Shown here: positions 1 to 11,821 of the stretch, one piece after another
Layout: each line of letters opens with the position of its first letter
How positions within the stretch are numbered: the stretch's first letter is position 1
Origin: Cryptomeria japonica
Taxonomy: Eukaryota > Streptophyta > Pinopsida > Cupressales > Cupressaceae
Direction of reading: 5' to 3'
Assembly (NCBI RefSeq): GCF_030272615.1
Contig: NC_081413.1
Location: 719,531,867 to 719,595,866, forward strand
Length of the DNA: 64,000 nt
Program-made: the position numbers and the translations under genes
The notes under the pieces: generated by a model
Told to the model about the DNA's origin: nothing
What the model saw: only the letters and a program-made list of their open reading frames with translations
Databases searched by the model: none

Positions 1-756
1 CTCTTTGGCGTGCAAACACTGTGGTTTAGTTTCAGATCCACAGTTCCTGCAACCAAGCTCTCTGTTATCCCCTTCATCTGACAGCTATCCGCCTCTTCTT
101 CTGGGCTTAACTGGAGCTATCCATTGTAGTCTGTCTTTTCTTTATAATAAGCTCTTCCTTATTTTCTGAGAGTTAGACAGAATGGAAAGGGATTGAGCAG
201 AGTTTTTGTCAAGTATTCTGAATTTTCTCTCTTTGAATATGTAATCATCTTTCAGGAAGAAATGAATAAAAATATGTTATTATGATCTATTAATAGTTCT
301 TTACTGAGAGTTTGATATCACTCATCCAAGGGGACCCACTTGGTTAGTGATCCCATGTATATGATTATTGAAGTTAGTTTTTACTTAGTTGCAGTAGAAG
401 TTCATGACTGGGTTGTTCCTGCAGCCACTGGAAATAGATCCTTTGACTATTCCTGCAGCCAAGGCAGAACGGTGTGATTCCTGTTATTTCCATTAGATCA
501 TTTCAGCAGAGTTTTGCAAAGATTTCATTTAGCCTCTATGATTTCCATTCCTACATTTCTTTCAATAATTAAGAATAATCATTTAAGGAGCTTAGTGCAT
601 ATATATTGCAAACCCATTTCAAGTTTTACGTTCCTGGATTGACAACTAAATGAACACCAGCCATGAGAATAGTAAACTCTACAATATGAATGTCCAAACT
701 TCGGATTGAGATTTCAATTAGAGGTATTATTATTGTCCTTAAAGTTGGGGTAGATA
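1..756 (+). repeat. G1 5' LTR, 3' part only
   Basis: Direct repeat of 9832-10587. The first roughly 490 bp (U3 start) lie outside the window. It holds a TATA-like TATAATA at 143-149 and an AATAAA-type signal near 262-270 (AATGAATAAAAATATG). It ends at GTAGATA where the 3' copy ends GTAGACA, so the terminal CA has decayed. Confidence 0.92.
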
Positions 757-760
757 TTTT

Positions 761-779
761 TGGTGCTGTTGTCGGGGAT
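761..779 (+). promoter_or_regulatory. G1 primer binding site
   Basis: TGGTGCTGTTGTCGGGGA begins five bases after the LTR end. It resembles the TGGCGCCGTTGCCGGGGA-type site of Athila elements, usually assigned to tRNA-Asp, with C-to-T changes. The tRNA identity is from family knowledge. Confidence 0.8.
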
Positions 780-848
780 GGTGTCAAGCTAAGAGCCTTT
801 TATGATTATTTTAGTTTCCAGTTAATTGTTTGAATTTCATGAATCTGC

Positions 849-2620
849 ATGCATAATAGAAGAAGAGATGCCAGAGGTAGATTTTTACCCACTCATACTA
901 CTCATGCAAAAGATAGTTTTCTAGATATAAACCCTTTTTTTGAGCTGTATCAAGTCCCACAAAATTTCAATCACCCTGAGTCTGAATTTCTAGAAGGTAG
1001 TCTTCAGATCCTTTTTGGTCCATAAGAAGAAGAGTTGCCTATTGTAATAACCCCCATAAGTCCAATGCAAGGGAACCCACCTCCTGGTGGAAATAATCCA
1101 CCACCACCTCCACTTGGTCCAACATTTGAGTTTCCCATCTCTGACCAGCATGATAATGCTAACCTCAAGAACATTCCAACATCTTCACTTCCTAATTTTT
1201 ATGGGTTGGTCATAGAGGATCGAGATACATTTTTGTTTGAGTTTGATGTTCTCTGTAGGAGTTTTGACTATACTACAGATGCCCATAGACTCAAAATTTT
1301 TCCAGCCACTTTGAAGGAGTCATCCTTGAGATGGTTCATGAGCTTGGGTAGTAGCACAATCAATACATGGGATGAGATGAAACGGTTGTTTCTTGCAAAA
1401 TATAAAGATTATTGTAGAGGCACTGATCGGCATGGGGATGATATCTTTAGAATGAGATAAACTAAAGATGAGAGCCTTGAGGATTATCTGGAAAGGTTTT
1501 TGTTTAGTGTCAAGAAGTCCAAGCATAGTACTCTGAATGAAGATTCCCTCAAATTGATATTCTTGAGGGGTATCAGTGATGAATGCACTGATTCCTTAGA
1601 TCTAATTGGGGGGGGGGGGGGTGACATTACACAATCTACTCGGGCTGAAATAGAACAAATTTACAAGAAGTATTCCAGATCTACTTCTAAGAAGAATAGG
1701 AGATTTAAGCCAGGAGCACCATCATCATCATCTAGAACTAGAGTTTCTAGGTTGGAACTTAGTCATTTGTTAAAATATTTCAAGGAGGACATTATAAACA
1801 ATATGGCTACTCAGTTGGATAATTGGCAACTAAGAAGAAGCATGAGGAAGCTGATGCATTTCTTGCAGAATTCTATCCTCATTGTAAGTAGCGGAAGAAA
1901 GATTGTAGATGTAAAATGGTTGCAAATGTTGAAGTATTTGATTTCAAACCAATTCAAGGGGAGGATGAACAAGTCTTCTATGTTGCTTAGAGAAGACCAA
2001 ATTTTTTGAGACAAGGTATGCCACCTGATCCACTTTCCTTTTCTGGTTATAGTGGTAATTCTTATGCACCAAATAACCAATTGCAACCACAGTATTCTCA
2101 AAATTTTGGTAATTATGCACATTGGTATGGATCACAAGGCCAAGGATGGCAATTTTATAATCAAATACCCTAGTGGCAACAGCCACAGGGAAACTGGTAT
2201 CCACCTCAAGGTGTAGGGAACCAATTTCAAGGGAATTGGCAACCTACCTCTCAATGGAGGGGAAACCCATCATGGTCATCCCAATCTTCTGGATATCAGC
2301 CTCCTACTCAGTAGCCACAACCTCATGCTTTAATGCCACCTCCTATAGCCACAACACCACCTCACAAGCCAACACAGCTGCCTACTCAACTGGTGCCAAA
2401 TCCAAATATCAAATCTCAGCAACAACAACAAGTTTATTCAGCTGATGCTAATCAATACCCAGCCTATTCTTTATCACTAGATGATATTCACCTCTGATCT
2501 AGAACAACACTACCTAATCCCTCTCGGCCAGTTATTACTGAGGTACAAGAAGAGTAGCCAATCTCTGATCCTAATTATGTAATACCTCAGAATCAAATAT
2601 TACCACCATTTCCCCAAAGA
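849..2620 (+). pseudogene. gag: G1 gag (decayed)
   Basis: Capsid-like Gag of the Athila-like element. I place the start at ATG 849, in frame with the conserved Gag region; the ORF from 1035 is only the part after an in-frame TAA at 1023. The Gag core is recognisable by SSLRWFMSLGSSTINTWDEM and FLAKYKDYC (about 1320-1415). Stops at 1023 and 1458 fit CAA-to-TAA. A 14-G run at 1608-1621 sits in the core without breaking the frame. Near 1830 a frameshift moves the reading into the frame used by pol. A proline/glutamine/tyrosine-rich tail follows (2010-2500), with stops fitting CAG-to-TAG at about 2171, 2312 and 2553 and CGA-to-TGA near 2495. Gag and pol were probably one ORF. Confidence 0.85.
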
Positions 2621-3298
2621 TTGAAAGACAAAGAAGTTTCAACTGATCAACAACAAAGCTTTGATATTCTTGATCAACTAAAGCACATTTGTGTTAAAAT
2701 TCCATTGCTCCAAGCAATAAAGGATGTTCCAATATATGGTAAGGCATTGAGAGAGGCATGCCTAAAGAAACCTGGCAGAAAGAAAAAGGATCCACAAATA
2801 ATTCATGTTATGGGTCAATTGGCTGATATTATGTTAGGAAAAATTGCTATTCCAAAGTATTCTGATCCAGGCAGTCCTGTTGTGAGTATAGTCATTAATG
2901 GCAGTCAAATAAAGAATGTTTTAGTTGATCTAGGGGCAACCATTAATGTAATGACAAGGGAAGTAATGAAACATCTAGAGCTAGATAGTTTAAGGGCTAC
3001 ACCCACAATTCTTCAACTTGCTGATGGCTTTGCAGTAAGACCTGATGGTATGATAGAAGATATCGTGGTCATTCTAGATTCCTAGGAATATCCTATAGAC
3101 TTTATGATTTTATCCCCAAAAGCAACATTGGGGGGATATCCAATCATTTTGGGAGGACCATGGCTTGCCACAACTGATGCATATATTGGGTGTAGATTAG
3201 GAGACATGAATATTTCAGATGGCAGTTCCACAAAAACATTGGCCTTGTATTCCCCTGCACAACCTCAGCTTGAGTAGCAGTAGACTATTTGGCTTATT
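2621..3298 (+). pseudogene. G1 aspartic protease region
   Basis: Retroviral-type aspartic protease between gag and RT, in the pol frame. The active-site stretch reads VLVDLGATINVM (about 2920-2955), where families have D-S/T-G-A; here the second residue is leucine, so the site is likely inactive. The later ILGGPWLATTDA fits the second conserved loop. Stops at 3083 and 3274-3282 (TAG, CAG, TAG) fit CAG-to-TAG. It lies in the same frame as RT with no gap, so it is part of one polyprotein. Confidence 0.8.
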
Positions 3299-4999
3299 TT
3301 GGGAGAGGAATCTAAAGAAATTGACTCTATTAATCACCTTATGATGATTAATCAAGTGCCACTCATGCAATTATATGATGAAGAATCAATCCTTAATAAG
3401 GTTCTGACAAATAAATTAATAGAAGACCAAGAATTGCAGGAATTGGTTCCGAATATTGCAGGATTGGATTTTCCTGCAGCCACTGATATCTTGCATACCT
3501 TGTTGCCGCAGGAATTGTCATATTCTCATGTTTCTGATATAAATCAGATTGATCTTACTATCGAGATAGAGGTTGAATTGAATAAATATTTGAACATCAA
3601 CAAGAATATAGTAAATACTCAGAAGGATAGCCTGGTGGACTTGCTAAAACTCCATAGAAATGCCTTTGCATGGGATTACAAGGATATGAATGGAATTGAT
3701 CCAGCAGTTTGTACTCATCGCATTTACATAAAGGATGAGTGTTGTTCCCTCAGACAACCTCAAAGAAGAGTCAATCCTGCCCTGAAGGAGATAGTTAAAG
3801 AAGAATTGCAGAAATTGTTGAAAGCTGGATTTATCTATCCTATTTCTGACAGTCAATGGGTATCACCCTTGGTGATAGTTCCTAAAAAGGGAGGCAAATG
3901 GAGAGTATGTGTTGATTATAGAGCCTTGAACTTAGCCACAAGGAAGGATCATTTTCCATTGCCATTTGTAGATCAGGTATTGGATTCTCTTACTGGTAAG
4001 AGATATTTTTCATTTTTGGATGGATTTAGTGGCTATAATCAGATACAAATAGCTCCTGAGGATCATGAGAAAACAACATTTACTTTTCCATGGGGCACTT
4101 ATGCATATTTTGTTCTTCCTTTTGGGTTGTGTAATGCTCCAGCCACTTTTCAAAGGGCAGTCATCAGTATTTTTTCTGATATTTCTCAAGACATAATAGA
4201 AATTTACATGGATGACTTTACAACCTATGGTTTTGAATTTGATCAAACATTGGATAATTTGAAGAAAGTTTTGCAGTGGTGTGAAGACTACAACTTGTCT
4301 CTAAACAGTGAAAAGTGTTTCATTATGATGGAGGAAGGAATAGTCCTTGGTCATTATATATCTGTACAAGGCATACAAGTGGATCCAACAAAGATTGAGG
4401 TTATTCTGCAAATTAATGACCCTGTGAAGCAGAAAGATGTGAGAAGTTTTCTTGGCCATGCTGGATACTACAGAAGGTTCATTAAAGATTTCAGCAAAAT
4501 TGCAAGTCCCTTATATACACTGCTTACTAATGATGCAGAATTTAAATGGACCTCAGCATGCAATGAAGCTTTTTTAAAGCTTAAGCATGCTTTGACTCAG
4601 GCACCAGTTCTTAAAGGACCTAATTGGTCTCTACCATTCCAAATCCATACTGATGCATCTAATTATGCTATAGGAGTAGTGTTAGGACAAAAAGTTGACA
4701 AGTTGGAAAATGCAATATATGATATCAGCAAGAATTTGCAAGGACCTGAATTGAATTATACAGTTACTGAAAAAGAAATGCTAGCTGTCATATATGCCCT
4801 TAACAAGTTTAGACACTATATTATAGGGTATCCAATATTTGTGCATATAGATCATACTACAATTAGATATCTTATGAATAAGCCATCCATCACCAGTAGA
4901 CTGGCTCGCTGGTTATTGTTGATGTAGGAATTTGATATCATAGTTGTTGATAAGCCAGGGAAGTCTAATGTTGTTGTAGATTATCTTTCACCTCTTCAA
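3299..4999 (+). pseudogene. pol: G1 reverse transcriptase and RNase H
   Basis: RT fingers and palm are clear: WVSPLVIVPKKGGKWRVCVD, FPLPFVDQ, FSFLDGFSGYNQIQIAPED, LPFGLCNAPATFQRA and the catalytic YMDD (about 4207-4218). RNase H follows: IHTDASNYAIGVVLGQ with its first aspartate, the TVTEKEMLAV glutamate, and the HIDHTTIRYL aspartate. An in-frame TAG at 4925 (CAG-to-TAG) separates it from integrase. The 542-residue uninterrupted stretch is the best preserved part of G1. RT copies genomic RNA and RNase H removes the template in the virus-like particle. Confidence 0.95.
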
Positions 5000-6490
5000 T
5001 TGCAGGAAGACTCTATAATGATAGATGACACTTTTCCAGACGAGCATTTGTTTCTCATACAGGGTCATACTCCTTGGTATGCTGATATTGCTAGCTATTT
5101 AGCTACAGCTAAGATGCCAATTTCTTTTTCTCCTAAAGAAAGAAGGTTGCTAGTTGAAAAAAGTTTTAACTTTTCATGGATTGTTGATTGTCTATTTTAT
5201 ACTGGACTTGATCAAGTTATGCAAAGATGTGTCAGAGAAGATGAAACATATGACATCTTGTATGCATGTCATGATGAACCATGTATAGATCATTTTGCTG
5301 CCAAAAGGACAGCACTGAAAATACTCAATACTAGTTATTATTGGCCTACACTACACAAGGATGCAGCTCAGTACACAAGGAAGTGTGATAGGTGTCAGCG
5401 AATGGGCAGACCTACAAAATCTGATGAGATGCCACTATATCCTCAAATATCTGTTACACCATTTGACAAATGGAGATTAGATTTCGTTGGCCCCATTGAT
5501 CCACCTTCTAATGGCAAATCTTATATCTTGGTATGTACAAACTATGTGACAAAATGGGTAGAAGCTAGAGCTATACAACATGCAAGAGATAATAAGGTAG
5601 TTGAGTTTCTCTATGAAGAAATATTTACAAGGTATGGAGTACCCAGGGAAATCGTCTCAGATCAGCGACCTCAATTTACATCAACATTGATAAAAGCTTT
5701 GGTCAATGAATATAATATAAGACACAGGAAATCTACTCCATACCATCCACAGTCAAATGGTCAAGTAGAAGTTACCAATAGAGAGCTTGAGGCTATTCTT
5801 ACAAAAATAGTGTCTATCCACAAGAAAGATTGGTCTAATCAGCTTTCAGAGGCAATTTGGGCATATAGAACAACATAGAAAACACCAATTGGATTCACAC
5901 CTTTTGAGATGGTTTATGGAAAAACAACAATGATGCCTATTGAATTTGAGCATAAAACATTGAAAATAGCTCTACAATTGAATATGACATTGTCTGAAGC
6001 ACAGAAGGAATGCATTCAACAGCTAAATGCTCTTGATGAATGGAGAAAGATAGTTGTTCAACAAACAGAGTTGATTCAAAACCAAAGAGCCAGATGGCAT
6101 GATAAATATATCAGAGAAAAGAAATTCAAAGTTGATGACTGGGTACTCTTGTATGATTCCAGATATAAGGATGTTATGGGAAAACTCCAAACAAGGTGGT
6201 TGGGTCCTTATGAGGTAGAAGAAGTTTTTCATAATGGAGCAGTTTGGTTGTCCATAATAGATCCTGTTTGATTTAAAATCTTAGTGAATGGACACCGACT
6301 ATGAATTTATCACAAGCCAGCTACTAGAGAAGAGTTTTTGCAGTAGTTTGCTCCTCAAAATGAAATACAAGCTCATGCAGCAACTGCCAATGATTCGGTA
6401 ACAATTCATGAGCTTCCTGTTGCACTTGAGCATGTTGATAAAGGTGATGTTCCTGCAGCCTCTGCAATGAACTTATTTACCGTATCATAA
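5000..6490 (+). pseudogene. G1 integrase
   Basis: Integrase of the same polyprotein. It has an HHCC zinc domain (H...H then RKCDRCQR near 5385) and a DDE core: WRLDFVGP (first D), IVSDQRPQF (second D; families have SDRGPQF) and GQVEVTNRELEAI (E). A C-terminal WLGPYEVEEVF domain follows. In-frame stops at 5876 (CAG-to-TAG), 6269 and about 6302 (CGA-to-TGA) and about 6344 (CAG-to-TAG) interrupt it. I place the polyprotein end at the TAA at 6488. Confidence 0.93.
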
Positions 6491-6918
6491 TCAAATATTT
6501 CCATGTGAAATATTGTTCTCCATACATAAAGTTCCATCCCACTTTCTTACTTGTCACTTCATTTCATTTCACCATCATTTTCGCCCAATTGCAGGTACGC
6601 GTATATTGTACTTTATTTTAATTTTGCATTTATTAGTTCATTATGATTTTAATCCTATTTTAATCTGCTTCAAACCTGAAATCTTGTCAACCTGTGTGGA
6701 CATGCGCTAGGTTAATTTTGGGGGCGGGTACTTTATGGTCCTTTTTCCCAGTAAGATTTATTATCCCGAACTGATTTCCTAACTAACATTACTTATGATG
6801 ATTATTATTTCACGCGAGTGAATAATAAGTTCTACCGCCAAATTTAAGATATGTAGATTTTAGCCTTCGTGAATCTGTCAAACATTTTGGTGAAGCTACA
6901 GAAGTATCAGAGTAAAAG
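6491..6918 (+). other. G1 spacer between pol and the 3' ORF
   Basis: About 430 bp with no coding signal I can support. It includes a G-rich stretch near 6718-6728 and a CATTTC-rich segment at 6545-6580. In Athila-like elements a splice acceptor for the downstream ORF would be expected here. The pyrimidine-rich tract followed by TTGCAG/GT at about 6588-6596 is a candidate acceptor by sequence only. Confidence 0.4.
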
Positions 6919-9155
6919 ATGGGTGGTGATTTGATTCGCCATGAACCAACTGTCCATGAAGGGTTGCTGCAAGATGTTGTCTGTGTGCATTATTTCCAAA
7001 ACCATGGCTGGCTGGATTATTTCTTGAGAATCAAGGATTTCAATGACGAAATAGCTGTGGAATTTATGCATTCTTTTGATGAAGGACAAGTTAAAATTAA
7101 GGGGTTGAGGGTAATTGCTACAAAGCAGCAAATTGCAGAGGTCACAAGGTTGCTGTAGGAAGGAGAACTCTTTCCAGAATCGAAGGATGCAAGGAGTACC
7201 AAGGCAGAGTTCACAATTTCTACTGACAAACCCTTAATGGTGGATAGGCAAGGGACTAGAAGGGTTTCTTTGCCAGCACATTGGCCTCAAGTAGCTCTGT
7301 ATATTATGAAATATATTACCTATGAAGGACGGTATTCAAATCTCCATTCGCCTCACTTCAAGTTCCTTAGTCATCTGCATCATGACCGACGAGTTAATAT
7401 CCCAAATTTCTTGTATCATCTCATTTCTATAAGTGCTAAGAAGACTAAAAAATATGGAAATTGCTCTGTTAGCCATCATGGACTGGTGAAGTTGTTGGTA
7501 CAACGGTCCTTGAGAGATGTTTCATAGATGGAATGGGGCGTGTTTGAAGTTATTCTACAAATTAGGGTAGATGAAGCCCCTATTGAAAATAATCCGCCGA
7601 TTCAAGAAGAGATAGTTGCAGAAGGTCTTTCTTGTGAAGATGAGGGTTTGCTGGTTGTTGAAGGAGCTACAATTATTTTAGAAGAAAATATTGAAGTAGA
7701 GCCAATCAAAGGACAACCCTCTACCTCTCTTCAAGGAGGTTCACCTATTTTGCAGAGGGAAGGAAAATAATTGGAAAATGAGGAGTTAGATGAAGAATTT
7801 GTTATCCAGCCACAGGAAGTGCATATCCCTCCTGCACCCAAGAGGCGTCGAAACAAAACAAAAACTCCTACATATGTTTCAAAAGTGTATGTGAGGAGAA
7901 TAAGAAGGAGGACATAGAAGACTCAACCAGTGAGTAATCCAGTAGAGGTGATTGCAGTAGAAACTTTAGAAGAAGAAGATGTTGTAGAAGAGGAAATACA
8001 AGATGCTGCAGAAGAGGAAATTCAAGAAAACCCTACAGAAGAGGAAATTCAAGAAAACCCTGTAGAAGAGGAAATGCAAGAAAATCTTGCAGAGAAGAAA
8101 TCCAAGAAGAAATCCAAGAAGAAATTGTAATGGATAAGCTTGCAAATCTAGCTTCAGTGGCATTGCAATGTGAGGAGATTATTGATGATGTTCCACAACA
8201 ACTTAAAGAAAACGTGGGAAATATGCCAATCCAGAATGAGGAAGTTATTGAAGAAATCCCATGGTATAAGGTAGGACCCATAAGAACTCCTTCATCCCTA
8301 ACTAGTTTATCAATTGATTTAACATTCTTTAGGCAATGGGAAATAGAGAAGGATAGGTTGCAAGGAATAATTAATAAGCAACAAAAAGAGATTGAGAAGA
8401 AAGATAATAGAATTAAAGAATTGGAGACTAAGGTAGAAGAGATTTATGGTATGGTTCCTAAGATAATGCAGTGTAGGGCTCCCCCAAGAATTTATGCAGT
8501 GCACTTGAAAGAACGGTATCTAAATTTCAGATTAAACCGCATAGTAAGGGACCTTAATCCATCCTTGGAAACACCTGAGGAATTCTATCATGCTTATCAA
8601 ACCTCCCCACATTCTATAAGGAATGTGTTATGTGAATTATATTTACATAACTATGTTGTACCCCAGGACAGAGAATGGAATCCCTTGTTGTACATTGGGG
8701 ATATCCATCTCAGAGATCTAATGTCTTGGATACAAAATGAAATGATTATAGGACCACAAGCCAAGGAGTTTGAAAAATTGGAACTTGACTGTCCATTGCC
8801 ATTGAGGAGGGAATTAGAAGCACCCAGGGTTCTGTATTATGATTGGCAAAAGTTGCTAATAAGAGATGATATTAGTAAGATAGTACTTCCAATGAGAGAG
8901 GAAGTCTATCAAGTGTATGACCAATTAGTTATGACCCACATGGCAACATCACTAGAGGGACTAACTCAATGCTGGAATCATCTACCAGATCATTTAAAAC
9001 TGGGAGAACCCTACTCATTACAGAATTTTCATGCAGCTATACAGAGAGCCTCCAAGTACATACAGCTAGGAAGGGAGAAATCCAATAATTGGTTGCCATT
9101 AATCTTTCAGCCTCCTATCCTAATGTGGCTACTTTTGGCATGCCAACCAACATAA
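6919..9155 (+). pseudogene. G1 long 3' ORF (env position, function unknown)
   Basis: One ancestral ORF of about 745 codons, broken by stops at 7156, 7525, 7768 and about 7918 (all fitting CAG/CAA-to-TAG/TAA) and by a small indel near 8090 after which the frame shifts. The N-terminal part (FQNHGWLDYF, GLRVIATKQQIAEVTRLL) resembles, to my eye, the accessory domain seen in plant transposon-associated proteins; I cannot name it firmly. The middle is acidic with EEEIQEN repeats. A coiled coil follows (about 8335-8450, rich in E, K and Q). I see no signal peptide or transmembrane segment, so an envelope function is not supported despite the position. The TAATG overlap at 8128 is a by-product of the indel. 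Confidence 0.7.
7987..8091 (+). repeat. 27-bp coding tandem repeat in the G1 3' ORF
   Basis: Three 27-bp units (8011-8037, 8038-8064, 8065-8091), each starting GAAGAGGAAAT and encoding an EEEIQENP-type 9-mer, preceded by a 24-bp variant unit at 7987. Shorter repeats of GAAGAAATCCAA continue to about 8125. Confidence 0.9.
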
Positions 9156-9341
9156 TAAAATTATGATGTAGATGTTGAAGAAACAACTAGATGGTCTAGG
9201 TTGGAGAAAATGAAGGGATTTTATTGAAATTTTCCTTCCAAGGGAACCAGATAGGACACTGTTGGTGATTTCAGAGTTTCAGCAAAATTCAGAAATTTTC
9301 CTTTTGCTGCAGGAGCAGCAAACCCTTAAAGTTGGGGGGCA
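9156..9341 (+). promoter_or_regulatory. G1 3' untranslated region and polypurine tract
   Basis: Non-coding stretch ending in AAAGTTGGGGGGCA directly before the 3' LTR, the polypurine tract priming plus-strand DNA. A similar AAAGTTGGGG lies at the LTR 3' ends (741-750 and 10572-10580). Confidence 0.75.
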
Positions 9342-10587
9342 TGATAAGTCGGTGTATTGACATGTTTTTTTATCAAGACTCTTAGGTTTTTGGTATCTTT
9401 TGGTTTGCATTGTGATAGTAAAATATTGTGAATTGACTATATGTAATCCATGTTTTAAAACTGAACTTAAGAAATCATGTTTGAACCTTATCTATTAATT
9501 CCTGTAGCCATGCCAATTTATTCCTGTAGCCAAATGGTTTGTCCCTGTGATATGTGGATTATTTAGGATGATTTAATATGTGAGTTAATGAATGTATTAG
9601 TTAAGTAAGATACATATGCATGTCCTTGTATATTGTTTCTATTTTAGTGCAGTTATTAATTGATGTTGCGGTGGAGAATTCTCTTTCATGCCTAAGGATT
9701 GGAGAATCGTGTTCAGATAGCTGGAGGTCAAATTGAAGGAGATTCAAGTGAGCGCAATCTATGGCATAATCAGAGAAGTTGTACTTCACCATGGAAGTTT
9801 AACTCCGGTGCATGTTTAATTTGCAAAATATCTCTTTGGCATGCAAAGATTGTGGTTCAGTTTCAGATCCACAGTTCCTACAGCCAAGCTCTCTGTTATC
9901 CCCTTCATCTGACAGCTATCCGCCTCTTATTCTGGGTATAACTAGAGTTGTCCATTGTAGTCTGTCTTTTCTTTATAATAAGCTCTTCCTTCTTTTCTGA
10001 GAGTTAGATAGAATGGAAAGGGATTGAGCAGAGTTTTTGTCAAGTATTCTGAATTTCCTCTCTTTGAATATGTAATCATCTTTCAGGAAGAAATGAATAA
10101 AAATATGTTATCCTGATCTATTAATAGTTCTTTGCTGAGAGTTTGATATCACTCATCCAAGGGGGTCCACTTGGTTAGTGATCCCGTGTTTATGATTATT
10201 GAAGTTAGTTTTTACTTAGTTTTAGTAGAAGTTCATGACTGGGTTGTTCCTGCAGCCACTGGAAATAGATCCTTTGACTGTTCCTGCAGCCAAGGCAGAA
10301 CGGTGTGATTCCTGTTATTTCCATTAGATCATTTCAGCAGAGTTTTGCAAAGCTTTCATTTAGCCTTTATGATTTCCATTCCTACCTTTCTTTCAGTAAT
10401 TAAGAATAATCATTTAAGGAGCTTAGTGCATATATATTGCAGACCCATTTCAAGTTTTACGTTCCTAGATTGACAACTAAAGGAACACCAGCCATGAGAA
10501 TAGTAAACTCTACAATATGAATGTCCAAACTTCGGATTGAGATTTCAATTAGAGGTATTATTATTGTCATTAAAGTTGGGGTAGACA
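9342..10587 (+). repeat. G1 3' LTR
   Basis: 1246 bp, starting TGATAAGTCGGTG and ending GTAGACA. TATA-like TATAATA at 9974-9980. It carries four copies of the TTCCTG(C/T)AGCCA 12-mer: 9499, 9521, 10247 and 10281. Confidence 0.9.
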
Positions 10588-11757
10588 AATGGTTTCAACA
10601 TCAATCTTCCCTTCTGGGTTGATCGGTATGTCTCTTGATGGATTCTTTCTCAATCTGCATGCTCTGGTAGTGTGTCCTAGTTTTTTGCAATGATAGCATA
10701 CCATTCTAGGTGTTCTCCATGGTTTGGTGTTCATATTTCCATTCTTCCTTTTGCATGTTGTAGTAGTGTGTCTGCTACCATGACAGATCAAGTAGGTTTC
10801 TCTCCAACCGATTTCCACTTCATAACTATTTGACCAGTGATCATAGGTTCTGTACTAGTCTGGGTTCCGGTTTATAGGAAGTTCCAGGACAAATCCTTTA
10901 GATCTTGGTGGATAACTTCTAGAGTTGTTCATAACTGACCTGCACTCAAAAAATTTATGCCCAAACTTGTTGCATGCATAATAGTGACCATTAAATCTAC
11001 CAGATCTAGCCACATTGTTTTCAAAGTAAGGAAAGTTATTATAAGCCTTGCTCCTACATACATTGGCAGTATGTCCTTCTTTAAGATAGTTAAAGCAAAC
11101 AGGTTTAAAATTTTGCTTACCTTTACTCCTGTTGTTGTTCTTAGGTGTCGATTGCTTCTTTAGTGCATCATTCTTGGTTCCAGAGGTCTCTCCTTCCTCG
11201 TATCCAAAAAAACCAAGTCCAGTGGTATCCTTTGATGGCTTCATCGATTCCAGCTTTTGTTCCAACTTAGCAACACTCCAGTTGAACTTAGCAAGTATCT
11301 CCTTTGTCTTAGCAAGTTCCTTGGAAAGAGAATCATTGGTCTCCATAAAGGTTTCATTTTGAGAAATTGTTGCATTCAATTCAGCTTGTATTTCTTCTTT
11401 CTCTTCTTTACCCTCCTGCAGATAGGTGGTAATGGTACCGATTTCTTGTTTCAACTTAGAGATCTCATGCTCCTTGTCTTTTACCAAATCTTCAGCTTTT
11501 CTTTTGTTTTCTATCTCTAGACTCATCCTAATAGTCAGTCCTTCTAACTCCCTCCTTAGTTTACTTTTGGATTCATTTAGTTTTTCCACTTCTCTGACTA
11601 GGGCCTCCATGTCTGCTTCATTAGAAGAGTTGTTTTCAGTAAATTCCATCAATTGCTCAAGAAGTTCTCTTCTCTTGGCTAAAGAGGCTTTATACTTGAT
11701 TTTGAGTTCATCATAGACTCTCTCAGACTCAATAAGATGGTGAGTGAGTTCCCTCAT
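10588..11757 (-). pseudogene. Copia-A first ORF: coiled coil plus four CCHC knuckles
   Basis: Gag-like protein beginning 50 bp after the primer site. Residues 1 to about 170 are a charged coiled coil (heptad-like E, L and K runs). Then come four zinc knuckles: CFNYLKEGHTANVC, YYACNKFGHKFFEC, YLICHGSRHTTTTC and CYHCKKLGHTTRAC. Three have lost one cysteine, by substitution to tyrosine in at least two. One TAG near 10855 (fitting CAG-to-TAG) breaks the ORF between knuckles two and three. I do not see the UBN2-type Gag core usual for copia elements. The reading runs into the G1 LTR at 10587, so it is truncated by insertion. Copia-3 has a first ORF of the same design. Confidence 0.8.
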
Positions 11758-11806
11758 TTGTATTCCCCCATATCTCCTTCCACATGGTTAGACTTATAGA
11801 AAGGTT

Positions 11807-11820
11807 GGCTCTGATACCAA
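11807..11820 (-). promoter_or_regulatory. Copia-A primer binding site
   Basis: Minus strand TTGGTATCAGAGCC, complementary to the 3' end of initiator methionine tRNA, one base from the LTR end. Confidence 0.9.
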
Positions 11821-11821
11821 T

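Larger units (their letters stand above)
1..10587 (+). mobile_element. G1: Athila-like Ty3/gypsy retrotransposon, 5' end outside window
   Basis: Nearly complete element: partial 5' LTR (1-756), primer site, gag, PR, RT, RNase H, INT, a long 3' ORF, polypurine tract and full 3' LTR (9342-10587). The Athila-like assignment rests on the RT style (FPLPFVDQ, GYNQIQIAPEDHEKTTF, MDDF), the Asp-tRNA-like primer site and an extra ORF downstream of integrase. Position 1 aligns with 9832 and 756 with 10587 with no net indel. By eye I count about 34 mismatches over 756 bp, so the LTRs are about 95.5% identical. The element interrupts the gag of minus-strand Copia-A at 10587/10588; the matching 5' flank is outside the window, so the target duplication (candidate AATGG, 10588-10592) cannot be confirmed. 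Confidence 0.9.

Noticed and set aside
7987-8091. Regular 27-bp repeats as a CRISPR-like array.
   Set aside because: Units are contiguous without spacers and encode a repeating peptide in an ORF.
8128-8132. TAATG overlap as translational reinitiation between two G1 ORFs.
   Set aside because: The acidic EEIQE repeat continues across the site in the downstream frame, so an indel near 8090 created the overlap.
6919-9155. G1 3' ORF as a retroviral envelope gene.
   Set aside because: No signal peptide, transmembrane segment or cysteine pattern was seen; only the position fits.
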